From Norana najaformis (lineage: Eukaryota > Annelida > Clitellata > Crassiclitellata > Hormogastridae), in assembly GCA_964023275.1 (NCBI GenBank), contig OZ029921.1, positions 1,316,501-1,380,500 of the forward strand: a stretch of DNA of 64,000 nucleotides, read 5' to 3'. The position numbers and the translations under genes are program-made. Numbering within the stretch: the first letter of the stretch is position 1; each line of letters begins with the position of its first letter. Below, piece after piece: positions 24,240-35,842 of this stretch. A model generated the notes under the pieces. It was not told where the DNA came from and made no database searches. It saw only the letters and a program-made list of their open reading frames with translations.

Positions 24240-27215
24240 ACAAGTTCTAATATCCGATCTAGGGATATCTACTCATCCATCACGTCCATCTTCAGGGCAT
24301 GAAATCGATGCGTCATGAGAAAATTCAGAGATACAGAGAGACAGAGAGAAAGACACGAAGAAACAAACAGACATCGAGCTAGACGGACAAGCACAAACAT
24401 TAGAGACAGACTATTCATCTAATCAATTCAACAGTTTAGAATTAATAAAATCTATTCCTGCGAATTTTGTGGCATCTTATCAACATCAGATCTTGAAATC
24501 CAGCAGAATGTAGTTTATTCCAAACCCACGAATAAAAACACCACAAAACGTTGGAAAAGCAGAAATGCGATGTAAAGTAAGGTAATTGCTCATTCTTAAG
24601 CAGCATAGTCATCTTTTACATGGTCCTGAGGATGAAGGATATTTCAGTTATGTCCATTTTAATTTTGGAACAAGCAACTGAGTTGGTCCTAGATTAGTTT
24701 GTATGAGCACTGCCCACAGAATGTGTAACCGGGCACAATAATCCTCTAAAACAAAATAAAACATAAAAGTAGAAAAAACAGAAAAATTACTATGATAAAT
24801 CATGGGAAGAGAGCAAGAAGTCAAGCAGATTGAGCAACAAAGCCATGGATATACAGTCATAAAAGGGGACGACTAAAAGCTCATCAGATATTTTTGCAAG
24901 TTGAAAGTAGAATTTGGGCTTCAGAGGTTGATTTGGCTTTTAGAAAGGTCCTTACAACAACCTTAAAAATATCTCGACCATGGTAAAATTGAACTCCACA
25001 ACTCCAGAAACCGTCAGTGACAGCTATCGAACAAATTATTTTCATTGTTATTATTTATTAAATATTGTTTTTACATAAATATTTTCATTTTTCTACTTTT
25101 CACCATGTATATACCTATTATGTAGAAGTATACTAAACGTACTAAAATTGCTGCAATAAAGCATTTTACATATTCAATGGCATAAGGTTTTCCTATCAGC
25201 GCTCGAAGTCTTCCTTCTTCTTGTAAGTTGCGTGGGTGATTTACAAGATGAGTGTAGCAGGTGAGAGTTTATAGAGAGACCGACAGGCGACTTATACGTG
25301 AGAACACGGCCTCTGCGCCCGGAAGCTATAATATCCAAGCGCCGCATTGGACGCGAAATCGAAGTTTATACCTATAGCGATGGACCTGTCTATCTGCAGA
25401 CACATGGATACACGACTCTAGGTTCTGTATGTATCCGACGATATATGCAGCGCTGTTATGTACGCCGGAAATCTATTGGAAAGACCTGCGTACAAGACCG
25501 GAAGCGAGTGGCCGGCTGGGAATTACGGTGGCGAGATTAAAGAATTCGATTTTCATGTTATACGGCTACCATGAACCTACTCAATCAGCGAATTAGGAAG
25601 AAGCTTGGAGTGTGATCGCTTAAAGCGGTCTATAAGATGGATTCCGTGGACGGTAAGGGTTGTGGGAATGACACAGAAAAACGCGTCCGAGAAAGAATAA
25701 AGTAATAGGATATTCAGAAACTGAGTAGCATCTTACTTCACTCATTAAGGAATATTCGTCTCATTTCCTGAATTTCCGTCAACCCTCTGTGGATAGGATT
25801 AGGATAAATGGAGGATACAAGATTACGGAAAGGTTCGGGGCAATTTACCACAGTTGACGTTTCAGAATTTTTGCTTCACATACTTTTGGATCAGATTTCA
25901 AGGTTTATGTTGGCAACTTTTCTTATAATCTTTTCTCGTCTATTTTCGGTCGTTTTTCTCCACTCGCTTCATTTTCCCTTCACCTCTTGACCTCTCCTGA
26001 ACTTTATACCACTTTTGTACATGTTTCGCTTTAACAGTCTGATCATGCATGTTTTGTTAAATAATACTGTATATCTGTCGACAACTCTCCCCGAAACCGG
26101 TTTCAGGATGGCAACTCAGTGGCATGCTTCCTAAACCCAAAGGGGGGACCATGTTGGAAACTGACCCTTGGATCCGCCCTTTGTCCTTAAAAATACTCGC
26201 TGCTAATCAAGCATGCGTACTTTTATAAATACACATCTCTCTTAACACGACTATGCAAAATGTCACATTAACTGCTTTGGGCTAGGCGGGTTACATACAT
26301 TTAGGCTATCTGTTAGCGACCATGCACTACAACCAATGCGCCTACATAGGCTACGTTTGTATAATTCACATCCCACGCAGGTACGTAGTTTATTTTCGTT
26401 ATTCATTTAACTTCCATTTGCTACTTTTTATTATGCACTATTGCTTATTTTACGGATGCATTTCATTGAACAAGAGCGTCGGGCGTTTTCAATATTCCGC
26501 GAGAAATATGGCGAATCCACACACGATGATTTCATTCCTCCTCATGCATATTGCATACAAACGACTCAAATACACAATCTACAAGAATTCGGCTCCACAA
26601 ATCATCGCAAACGCAGACGTGACCAACGGGAAACACGCCATCTTAGACTCCGATCTGCCATGTAATCAGTCCGAATCCCTTGAAGCTGGCAGGCACCGCA
26701 AAACGCGTTCCTAACGCCAGCTCGAGTCGAGTCCTCGGAGAACGTTTCCCGTATGCGGAATACGCAATATCTGTCGGCTTTGTACAGATTGCTTTCGTCT
26801 CATTCGCAAATCCTCGCTTTCTTTCGTCGGATGAATTGGTAAACGAACTCGCTAACTGCTTTTCCCGTCTACACAGCGCCACGTTGAGCCCGATTGACCC
26901 GAAGCGTCTGCCTATTACGCGAGGATTTTAGTCGAACCGGATATAGACGCAAAGGGAAATCTTTGCATAGGGATTATATATAATTGAAAGAGTCGACACA
27001 GGATTACGTAGCTATGTATAAACATGCACTTAAATCTCGCTGTAGACGCTCAAGTCTGGTTAGGACGCTGATGTTGTGTTCTAACAACTGTAGTATAGTC
27101 GCTGCAAATTACCGCAAGTTGGTGTAATAATCTATTTCGGAGATTATGGTATACTTATCGTTGACGTTCATACCAGAAGCTTAAGATAATTATTTTCTGT
27201 TATGGATATTGTTGG
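24240..27215. other. Long gene-free stretch
   Basis: AT-rich, without long array repeats. Short frames (for example 26322-26714, plus) show no recognised domain or bordering splice sites. Confidence 0.45.
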
Positions 27216-27219
27216 TGGA

Positions 27220-27762
27220 TTAATAAATCGTTTTATCTTTAATCCTTGGCGACACACCGATTTTTAAATTTTCCTTAGTCATCCATATAAGCACCCAGTC
27301 AATATATACATCAGCCAGTAATTTATCGGATAGTTTTATGGATTTTCCGTTTATTTCGGATGTCGTAGAGATTATAGGCCTAATCTCCGGTGTAATAAGC
27401 CAATCAATATCTGCCATAGAACTGACTATATAGGCAGTAAATTTTACTGCGTATGATCCAGCTCGTGAAAAATTGGTTCTAAGTGCGCGGCCAGCTAATC
27501 TTAGGTGCAACTCTGAGCAGATAATTAGCACAATACAGACTGGGTATCCATCCATCCATTCATCCATCCATCCATCCATCCAGCCGCACATACATAAGTA
27601 AACAGTCCTGCGTATATCTGACCCATCCCACGAACGCTGCAACAATTCACTTATAATCTCTGCGCGGTAATTAACTGAAAACGCTCCCCTTCCACAAATT
27701 TTATCCCGACTCTCCCTCTTCTCCTTATCTATCATGCAGATCCAATTCCAAACACCATTCAC
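27220..27762 (-). other. Unassigned open frame, probably not a gene
   Basis: A 180-residue minus-strand frame. Its first about 20 codons lie in a family B SINE and a middle part (WMDGWMDEWMDG) is a CATC microsatellite; the remaining C-terminal 80 residues match nothing I recognise. Probably chance. Confidence 0.2.
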
Positions 27763-27930
27763 CGTTGCTGTCTGTCTGTCTTGCCCGCCTGACCCTTGGA
27801 GATTGACCTGGAACCGAATCTGGCCTTCCTGTCTATCGCTTTTGTTTTGACTGAGCGCCTGTGAATAATCTGGTTCCCTCGACTAAGTCCTTTGGGCGCT
27901 GTAGAAATCTCGAGTTACGATTACGATTTA
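27735..27930 (+). repeat. SINE-like family B, near full length
   Basis: Full set of family words: CAATTCCAAACACCATTCAC, TGACCTGGAACCGAATC, TTGTTTTGACTGAGCGCCTG, AGAAATCTCGAGTTACG and an ATTACGATTTA tail. Confidence 0.85.
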
Positions 27931-28700
27931 CTCGTGGAGAGGCAATACCTATACACATCCCATTCATCGCCAATCAATCCATCAATCAATCGATCGATTT
28001 TACACACCCGATTATTTGAGGCCTTCCCGCGATCAAACTCGTCGCCGCCCAAATTCAATTGGCGTGCGCGTTCTCTCCCGTCCCTTGTCGCCAGAAACTC
28101 AATCAGGCAGTTGACGCGTTGCTACCGCGCCGTTACCGCGGTCTCCCTACGCGCGGAAATTGCCCATAAAGTAATAAATCAGTTCGACTAAAACCCGCCC
28201 AGTCCGACCGTTCCTGGGTGGACATAATCTGGTTAATTCGACGCGGCGCTCGTAAATCGCCTAGGTATTGTTTTGCGGAAGGAACGTCGGATGAATGCTA
28301 ACGATTACGAAAACGAAATTAGGACGAAGATTCGACTTGGATGAAAGTGTGAATATTCATGAAGTGAGTCGTTATTACGTCATATGCGATTTTCGGGGCT
28401 TTTCGAAGTTTTCCGTGTGACTCAGAGGCACATACACAAGGGCGCTATATGATTTTGAACAATTTATTTAACAATTAGCCTACAGACGTGTAAACCGTTC
28501 ACAAGAATTCGCCCCTAGCGAATTAAATGACACTAACAACCAAAATAATGCGACCAATAGCCCCATCTCGCAAATGAGAACCAAGTAATTTCTATCTGTA
28601 GGCCATCTGCCGAGAAGGGGCTGCAGAAGGGAGGTTATAGGAATGGAAGAGCATTGAGAAAAAAACGGAGGGCAACCGGGGCATGTCCCCAAAAGGGGCA
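27930..28700. other. Gene-free stretch
   Basis: A CAATCAATC run at 27970-28000, CpG-rich sequence to about 28270, a GGCGCTATATGATTT tail near 28441, and a GGGGCATGTCCCC palindrome near 28680. No gene recognised. Confidence 0.4.
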
Positions 28701-28720
28701 TTTGCTGAACTAGCCTGCAG

Positions 28721-29032
28721 GTGATCGCGTCAGATATGCTATTTAAATTTAAAACAAACCACTGGGGAAAAATACCTATGCAGAGGAACCAAATGTATTA
28801 TAAAAAAACTATCTTCAGTGGTAGACAGTCTAAACCAGAGTGGAAGACACTTATGGACAGGAGAGAGATGTATGAAGAAAACGCATTTTCAGCAGGAGAA
28901 AGTGTGAACCAGGGAAAGTGTGCCCCTGCCCTTACAAATCTCACCCCGCAAAATTGCCATATGATGCTAGACAATTCAAGATTTTTGAGCAAGTTTTGCT
29001 CAGTTTACTACGAAAACAACCATGCAAAATAA
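28721..29032 (+). other. Unassigned open frame with internal ~70-bp duplication
   Basis: A 103-residue frame with two weakly similar blocks, around MQRNQMYYKKTIFSG and MDRREMYEENAFSAG, reflecting a diverged tandem duplication of about 70 bp. Both strands are open. No domain is recognised. Confidence 0.2.
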
Positions 29033-29768
29033 AATTATCATTACACTCGTCCAATTTCCCTTCTCAAATTTCCAGCTGTACTGTACCAGCAATCTAGCAA
29101 AATCCTTTACCGACTTTTCAATAAAGTTCTGAAGAGTTATTGAATTCTGTAGTTCACAAGGAAGTAGTTCATAGACCACTGAAGCTATTTTTAACCAAGT
29201 AGTTTTTGATCAACTATTTTTAGACACTATCGATGGAAGTACAGTAAGAACGACATTACAATGAAATTGTGCTGTAGCAAAGGACTAAAGCTGAACTAAA
29301 TCTGGTGTCACATAAATTCTCTAAGCATTAAATCAGAACCTGCTTCGTAATCGTACGCATCATAAAGAGGTTCTAGTGACCAGCAACTTCATGATCATGG
29401 TAGCAAAGGCAGAAGGCCAGCATGTTACGAATCGGCTGTTGCAACACAGTGGTAGCGCCAGAACCTTAATTCCGTACAAAGAAACAGTATTTTGTAGATC
29501 GCTTTGAGCAAATCCTTCTGCAGGGGAGATCACATTCCTAGATAATTTCTTGAAAGAAGATCGTTATTCCGGATGCTGCTTACTGCTGACCCGAGCAGAC
29601 GAAGATTCAGAGTAGTCATACTACAACATGAAATATAAAATCATTATTCTACAGCACCTCTGAGTATATAACTTGAACAGCAGTAATGACAGTACCTGTC
29701 AGTGGAAGATTTACAGAGATCCATTTAGCAAATGGATTTGCAGGTCAAAAAACGTTGCCATAGTAATA

Positions 29769-29774
29769 TTTATT
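29769..29774 (-). terminator. Candidate polyadenylation signal for INSIG
   Basis: TTTATT on the plus strand is AATAAA on the minus strand, about 330 bp past the predicted INSIG stop. Confidence 0.35.
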
Positions 29775-30101
29775 AACATATAATAAGTTAATAGCAATAA
29801 CATTTGTTGTTGGAAGAAAGCAGTTATCTTTGAGGCTTCACCAAGGCTGGTTGGGTATTTGCAATTCCACTCTTCCTGATAATGAATATGATTATTAATA
29901 TTATTATCATTATTACTAAAAGGAATTTTGCAAAGCACAAGCTGGCATAATTAATAAATAAATGTGCTATAATTAATAAATAAATGCGCTAACAATAGTT
30001 CCCCTAGTCAGACAACGCAAAAAAATTAATTTTCTGTTTCCTTCAGAAGCTTTAAAGTGAAAGTTTTGAAGCTGTGAGTAGTCGGAATTTTCAAAGCAAC
30101 A

Positions 30102-30255
30102 CTATTTATCAAACAATCTCATTCCTCCGTGAAAAGAAAACCCAGTTTTACTTACAAATGCGAGCTGCCTTCCGATGTTGCCCATTGTTACACCTCCAGA
30201 GAAAAATATGCAAGGCAACCATGACCGGATGTAAAGGAAATCAGGTGCAGTGTAC
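30102..30255 (-). CDS. INSIG: INSIG coding exon 4 (end uncertain)
   Basis: Starts after acceptor CTTCAG. Encodes [15 protein letters not shown] and [14 protein letters not shown]. Reading on gives 17 non-conserved residues to TAG at 30104-30102; a consensus donor immediately after the phenylalanine at 30156 allows an alternative end. Confidence 0.75.
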
Positions 30256-32353
30256 CTGAAGCAAAGATTTTCATGTCAACTTCAACAGTTACTCGTCTAT
30301 TGCTATATTTATTGTTTTAAAAACATTAATATGTGCTATACAACAAAACCGTCTCCTTCATTATTGTAATGCGAAACAACCAAAATAAATATCCTAACTT
30401 TAATTGTAATTACCAATAATGTAAGAAGACAGATTCTGTGTTTTGTCAAAATGATCATCTGTAAAATCTAAACACTTAATCTAGCACATTTAAGGTACCT
30501 AAAACCCTGCCTATGCTACTCTTAGTGGGGTAAAGATCACTGAGAGCAAATACTTTATTAATTAACACACAGTGCTCAGATACTAGAAAAGTCACCACTG
30601 CCAGGCTCCCACATACACATAGAGCACTACCAGTGTAAAGCTAATCTTATTGTTGATCTGCAGTCCTGTGCCTGCAGTTTCCCTCAAAAAGGTAGCTTGG
30701 GGATTTCCACAAAATAATGCAGCAGGTACACAAATGCCTCAATAAATCACCTTATTGACCTGCCAAAATTCTGACAATTTCTTCTCACCTGTAGATTCCG
30801 TGATAGACTAGAAGCTGTGTGACGATGGTGGCAACGATCGCAATACCGACTCCGAGGCCAAATCCACTCCGAGATCGATCAAACAGCCACCAAAGGCCGA
30901 TCGACAATGCCGTAAGCGTGAGGGACAACTGCAGATTGTTTGAAAAATCGATTTTCTTGAGCAAAAAAGTTAAGGCCAAAAAAGCTCTCAAAAGGATTTT
31001 GTGACCATGAAACATGACTCTGTTAGGTGATCCAAAAATGCATCATGATTAAAATCCTGGTGTATCAAATAAAATTTATATGCAGCCCCAAGCAAGCGCA
31101 GCTGTCATGTAGATATGTTGCTCCATTAGTTTCCTAAAAGATTTTGGAAAAACACAGACCTGTAACTTTGGACTAGCAGAGGTGACAATACAGCACAACC
31201 ACTGGCTTATTAGTATGGAAAGTACACAAAAGCCCAGGTACTTTTGTTATACTTTGTAAGTTTTGAAACATGATGCCATTCCACTTTTGTCTGTGAAATC
31301 CCAAGTGAAACTCCATGCACAGTCAAGAGATCTCGTGAAATCATGTAAAATACATGTGTAATGTCACATGAAATTGTGAAATCCCATGTGAAATCTCAGT
31401 GAATCACGTGAAACTGTTACTTCGTCTGGCACATTATGCTGTACTTCAGATGGATCGTAATTGTAAATGTAACAGAACATTTGTAAAGCACCTGTAAGGA
31501 GCCTCTCAAATGTGCTACTTAAATGCAGTTATCATATTTCGCTTCAACTACAAGATGCTCCAACCCCTCTTTGCTTCCTCATCGTCTGAGCAAGGATACT
31601 GCACTGGCGTGATTGATGCCAACGAAAACAGCGACGCATCGCATGACGTTGGACCACTCTGGTTTCGGAAGAGGCTGTGCACCAAGTTGCCGGTCAAAGT
31701 AGGGATAAAGAAGACCCATCACAGCTACAATCACCATAGCAACAGACGTCAGACGAATAATAACAGACTTTGGCTTTACAGCTGTGCAATAATTACTTTG
31801 CTTTTAAATTACTTCACCTAGTAACTGTTTGTACGTAAGTATGCATGTATGTATGTACAGTACAAAGATACCTGTGTACTTATGTACCTACAGCATGTAT
31901 GTATGTATGTATATATGTATGGACTAATGGATGTATGTCTGAACCATACATATGCACAGGTCAGGAGTACCTCTGAAGACTTTCCCTTGATGCTGAGCTA
32001 TATAAATTTGTGATTAAAAATTTACATACTTATGTAAGTGATGTGATTTTTGGTTTGATTTTAGTGTGCCACTGGTAGATGCTTTGAGCATTAGAAACTG
32101 CTACCATTCACCTCATTCACCTGTCCAGTCCAAAAACAATCATCATCGTACCTGCAGCAGTACCACAGGTGGGTGGCACCCACCAGGCCGAGGCGAACAC
32201 ATTATCGACGACGTCTGGAAACTGGGCCACCTGGCGCTGCACCTGGAGCAGGTTGAGAACGAGTGAGAAGAGAACACCTATGACGAACAGAACGAGGCCT
32301 CGGACCAGCAGACGTAACAAGGAATGAGATCGCTTTACGACCACTACAGACAT
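30102..32353 (-). CDS. INSIG: Insulin-induced gene protein (INSIG), four coding exons
   Basis: Exons assembled by splice sites and phase: 32353-32152, 31724-31600, 30955-30789, 30255-30102 (all minus), giving 215 residues against 225 for human INSIG2. INSIG is a polytopic ER membrane protein that, when sterols are abundant, retains Scap/SREBP in the ER and helps degrade HMG-CoA reductase. Visible family signatures in order: [12 protein letters not shown] after the first membrane segment, [64 protein letters not shown], and [19 protein letters not shown]. The aspartate of FDRSRSG, needed for Scap binding in mammals, is kept. All joins are in frame with GT donors and AG acceptors. An AG at 32360-32361 sits just before the start, so an upstream 5' UTR exon is likely. 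The 3' end is less certain: a perfect GTAAGT donor at 30155-30150 follows the last conserved residues, so a further short last exon may replace the read-through tail. Confidence 0.9.
30789..30955 (-). CDS. INSIG: INSIG coding exon 3
   Basis: 167 nt, acceptor CTCAAG, donor AG|GTGAGA. Encodes KIDFSNN, two membrane segments and the FDRSRSG motif. Confidence 0.93.
31190..31430. repeat. Degenerate repeat in INSIG intron 2-3 region
   Basis: Drifting units around GTGAAATCCCATGTGAAATC, several copies between about 31285 and 31415. Confidence 0.6.
31600..31724 (-). CDS. INSIG: INSIG coding exon 2
   Basis: 125 nt between acceptor TTGTAG (31725-31730) and donor GTATCC (31599-31594). Encodes [14 protein letters not shown], then [16 protein letters not shown]. 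No plus-strand frame across it is meaningful. Confidence 0.9.
32041..32110 (+). repeat. Family A tail in INSIG intron 1
   Basis: GTGCCACTGGTAGATGC...GAGCATTAGAAACTGC aligns with the family A tail (GCCATCGGTTGATGC...GTGCATTA). Confidence 0.5.
32152..32353 (-). CDS. INSIG: INSIG coding exon 1
   Basis: 202 nt, start ATG at 32353. Encodes the cytosolic N-terminus, first membrane segment ([21 protein letters not shown]) and the [10 protein letters not shown] motif. Donor AG|GTACGA at 32151-32146. Confidence 0.9.
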
Positions 32354-32774
32354 GCCAATCTGGAAAAGTACATGAAAAACTCTCAGGTTAAACTCACTAA
32401 AATATATTTAAATGTCCCTAAACGTAAAACATTTTTTACACCCCTGTATAGATCGTAGCTCTGGAATTTTTCATTACACAAAAAGCTAAGTTGCATAAAC
32501 CACAGGAGTTTCATTAAAAACAAATTATTGCAAGAGGTATGGTCAGTTTTGGTTCCGATTCATTAATCATAATTAATTGTAAGCTCTTCAAAAAAAGCAA
32601 ATTAACAGGTGCAATTTTGTATTTTTAGCATCTGTACATCGCCTCTTAAGAGCCTATCAAAGGCGAACAGCTATAATTTTCCACACCAAACTGCTAACAC
32701 TACTACACTGAGATCTGCCAAATAACATTAACTGAGTTAATCAGTTTTAATGTTCATACATTAAACACATTTCG

Positions 32775-32875
32775 AGACGGATGCTGGGTGGTGAAGGATC
32801 TCACCCGTCAATTCATTGAAAAATGAGCAGGATCGAGACCATACAGGCGCTATATAAAACCGTGTACACTTACAT
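32775..32875 (+). repeat. SINE-like family C copy
   Basis: Contains GGTGGTGAAGGATCTCACCC, AATGAGCAGGATCGAGACCA and ends CAGGCGCTATATAAAACC. Other copies: 51655-51775, 56740-56895, and reversed at 58055-58200. Confidence 0.75.
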
Positions 32876-33244
32876 TTATAGACGTTATTGGCACAAAATA
32901 TATCGCCGACCTGAACTAGTGTTAATCTATCTGTCAATCACTGTTTTATTAAATTACATTTGACTACATTTACATCGCATACGTGTTTCGTTTCGAAATT
33001 GATAGCTCGATCATCTGGTGGGTTTTAATCGTACGGTAGTACCAAATTACAGGAAGCGCATCGCATCTTTGCGGAGGCATAGTATTCAGACAGAATTTCG
33101 TTAACAAACACGCTAGTCAAGTAGAAACATTCTCTGAAATAAAGCTTTACCTGAAAACTGTACTCTAGATAAACTGGATTATTAAACAGAATGCAAAATT
33201 ATCACAATCGGTCACTTTTTCGCACAGTGTGGGAACTGTGTTTG

Positions 33245-33303
33245 CAAACATCACCCTATGGTCCCCACTCATTTGGGTCGCATGACCGGAGCCAACCAAT
33301 GGC
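33245..33303. promoter_or_regulatory. Candidate NF-Y / SRE-like cluster upstream of INSIG
   Basis: AACCAATGGC (33294-33303) fits the NF-Y consensus, and ATCACCCTAT (33250-33259) resembles a sterol regulatory element (ATCACCCCAC in mammals). They sit about 0.9 kb from the INSIG start, in the spacer between divergent INSIG and RhoBTB. SREBP sites with nearby NF-Y boxes are known in sterol genes; the assignment here is inference. Confidence 0.25.
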
Positions 33304-33744
33304 GTAGCACTAAACGGGGCTGCTAATTATAAATGCTCGGCTGACAAGCCAACGAACCCTTGAACATCTGACAAAATAGGTCATGTTTTGTTTTTGCGAG
33401 CAAGCTGTATTTTCAACCAATTACATTATATTTAAATAGGTCTAAATTTGGTCCTGCCACGCCAGCTAATTCACTGCCGTAGGGCCAATCACAGTACTAA
33501 AATAGGGCATAAATCTGTACAAAATTATTTCATTTTATTACTATTGACTTTTAGAATTTAATTTAAAATGCAAGATCACAGCAGCATTTGACAATTCCTG
33601 TCAAAAAGGGTGAAGTATTGAGGTATTGGGAAGCCGGACGAACTCGCCAATACTTCACGCTTGCGATTTCTGCGCCTGGCTTTCACTCAAAGCTGAAAAT
33701 ACTCCTCTCCTACATACCCTATCCTGATTCCGCCTCTTCTCCTT

Positions 33745-33952
33745 ATCTATCTCACCGCCCCAATTACAAGCACCATCCATCCGCCGTCAGCCCTCTGCCG
33801 TCTGCATACTTGACCTTTGGATCTTGACCTGGACGTGCATCTAATCCTTCCTGCCTATCGAGTTTGCTTTGACTGAGCGCCTGTAAATAAGCTGATTTCC
33901 CGACTTAGCTTTCTTTGGTCACTGTAGAAATATCTAGTTCAACGATTACGAA
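33745..33952 (+). repeat. SINE-like family B, near full length
   Basis: Words in family order: CCCCAATTACAAGCACCATC, GGATCTTGACCTGGA, TTTGACTGAGCGCCTG, TAAATAAGCTGATTTCC and a TTCAACGATTACG tail. Confidence 0.8.
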
Positions 33953-33954
33953 AT

Positions 33955-34780
33955 GCTCTGAGCCCTCTTGAGATGGCGCTTCTGGCAATAATAACAATAA
34001 TAAGTTGAAGTTTGCAATAAATAATAATAATAATAATAATGGTCCAACGTTCCTGCTGTACAGTGCTTACCGCGCACCTTCTATCCACTATGTACAGCAC
34101 GCAATGCCGTTTTAATGTAACAAAATTGTATTTTGAAAATTAAGATTATTTGATGCGTTCAAAAATGAAATAATTACAATAATAATAATAATAATAATAA
34201 AGCGATATATTAATATTTATAAATGATAAAAGCGTAAAATTATGCTATCAGCTTATCGCCTGTATGTCACAACCAGGTCACGTGGTGAGAATTTATTTTT
34301 AGTAAGACGTTTCTATATTTAGAAAAGTGAAATCGTTTCGTATATAAGTAAATCGAAACGTAGTCCAAACAGCATGTTACATCAAAACCACGTAGGCTAT
34401 CGTTGCATCAATGCTGTGATGGAAATTACACAAGGGAGTGTAACAACAAACAGTTAAAATAACGGGTGGTTAGTGAATAGTAAGTAGATTTTGTGCAAAC
34501 TTGCCCCAACTTTTTAATCTACACTGTAGCTGAATAAAGCGGACATTCCAAACGCATGTAATCATCGGTACAATGTGTCATGCGCATCGGCATAATAACT
34601 AACTACTTTTATAGCGCCATTATTAAAATCAACTGACCTTCCACTAAGGCCTACACGTTTAATCGTTGCGTAATAATAACGAAAATTCGTAGAGAACTGT
34701 ATATATCTCTGACTACACATTTTTTAAACTCTGACCACGATGACGATTACGCTTGAATCGACCGTCGATTGATGTCTGCT
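33955..34780. other. Gene-free AT-rich spacer
   Basis: Several (AAT)n runs (33990-34040, 34175-34200) and a TTTATAGCGCC tail near 34610. No gene. Confidence 0.5.
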
Positions 34781-34785
34781 ATATA

Positions 34786-35167
34786 CACTGTGTCCGGAAA
34801 AATTCCAAGGCTTTACGGTAAATATGAAAATAATTAGTAACCATTAATCGATTTTTAAAATTCCAAAAACAGTTTAATCCTGAAATATATAATTACCAAC
34901 AAAATTCTTTGTAATTTATTAACGGCCCCCGTTTAAAATTACGTCACAGTGACGTATTTGAATTTTATATTTTGTAAAGAAAGTTGCTAGAAAAATGGCG
35001 TTCAGCGAGGAAGACAAAATTGTTATAAAATTTTTACGCCAAAACAACAATTATAGTGCAAATAATATTTCAGGATTAAACTGTTTTTGGAATTTTAAAA
35101 ATTGATTAATGTTTACTAATTATTTTCATATTTACCGTAAAGCCTTGGAATTTTTCCGGACACAGTG
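34786..35167. mobile_element. Tc1/mariner-like MITE with 103-bp inverted repeats
   Basis: 382 bp flanked by TA on both sides (34784-34785, 35168-35169). The left end 34786-34888 and right end 35065-35167 are reverse complements with only two differences. The ends read CACTGTGTCCGGAAAAATTC. The 176-bp interior keeps an ATG-started frame (34995) that resembles a transposase N-terminus and then runs into the right inverted repeat. This marks it as an internally deleted, non-autonomous element. It lies about 490 bp before the RhoBTB start codon. Confidence 0.9.
34995..35105 (+). pseudogene. Transposase N-terminal remnant inside the MITE
   Basis: A 36-codon frame beginning MAFSEEDKIVIKFLRQNNNY, like the first helix of mariner-type transposases (SxEDKxxI). 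It is cut off where the right terminal repeat begins and stops at TGA. No catalytic DDE/D region remains. Confidence 0.6.
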
Positions 35168-35659
35168 TAGTTCTAACTTTGGGTATTATGCTAACATCGC
35201 TATATAAGTCATTAGATTAGTTTAGTTTTATCGTCCGAATGACCGCTCTGATGTAACCAACCTGTTGTTCAGTGATGTAAAAATTAGATCATGAAATTTA
35301 TATAGCGCCTTTTGGCCTCCTCCCGACGCTTTGGGCATGATGTTAGGGTTGAAACATTTCAGATAGCTTAATGGCAACGTATATTGCAACATTGGAAATG
35401 GAACCGCTGGTAAATGGAACCGGACATGCCCAACCGTAAAAGCTTTCAGAAATTGACGCCATGTTTGGAGTTGACTGTTAGCCTTGCATGTTGACCCCTT
35501 TTGTCAGAGTAATTATATATGTAGTATGCAAAACTACATTCAGATGTGTAGTTCATCTTAAGTTGATGTTATAATTTATCCTTAGATTTCACATTCTGAA
35601 TATTATATTTCCAATGTTATACACACATTTTGGTTTTAAACAGTTTTCAGATTTGCACA

Positions 35660-35842
35660 ATGCAGAGAGTAAAAGTTGTAGTTTCCGGAGATGGAGGCAT
35701 CGGCAAAAGTTCCCTTGTCATTACTTATTCAACCGGAACATATCCAAGGGAATACGTTCCGACAGTGTTTGACAATTACATCAGTGAAGTCCAGTTCAAC
35801 AACGAGACTATTTCTCTTTTGTTGTATGATACGGCCGGTCAG
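35660..35842 (+). CDS. RHOBTB: RhoBTB exon 1 (P-loop, switch I, DTAGQ)
   Basis: 183 nt, 61 codons, ends exactly at Gln61; donor CAG|GTAAAC. Reading past the donor gives a spurious extension. Confidence 0.92.

Noticed and set aside
23635-24243. 202-codon minus-strand membrane-like protein
   Set aside because: The hydrophobic look comes from a purine-rich plus strand read in reverse; composition is low complexity and overlapping frames are equally open.
28676-28700. p53-type response element (GGGCATGTCC)
   Set aside because: Only one half-site fits and no promoter is nearby.
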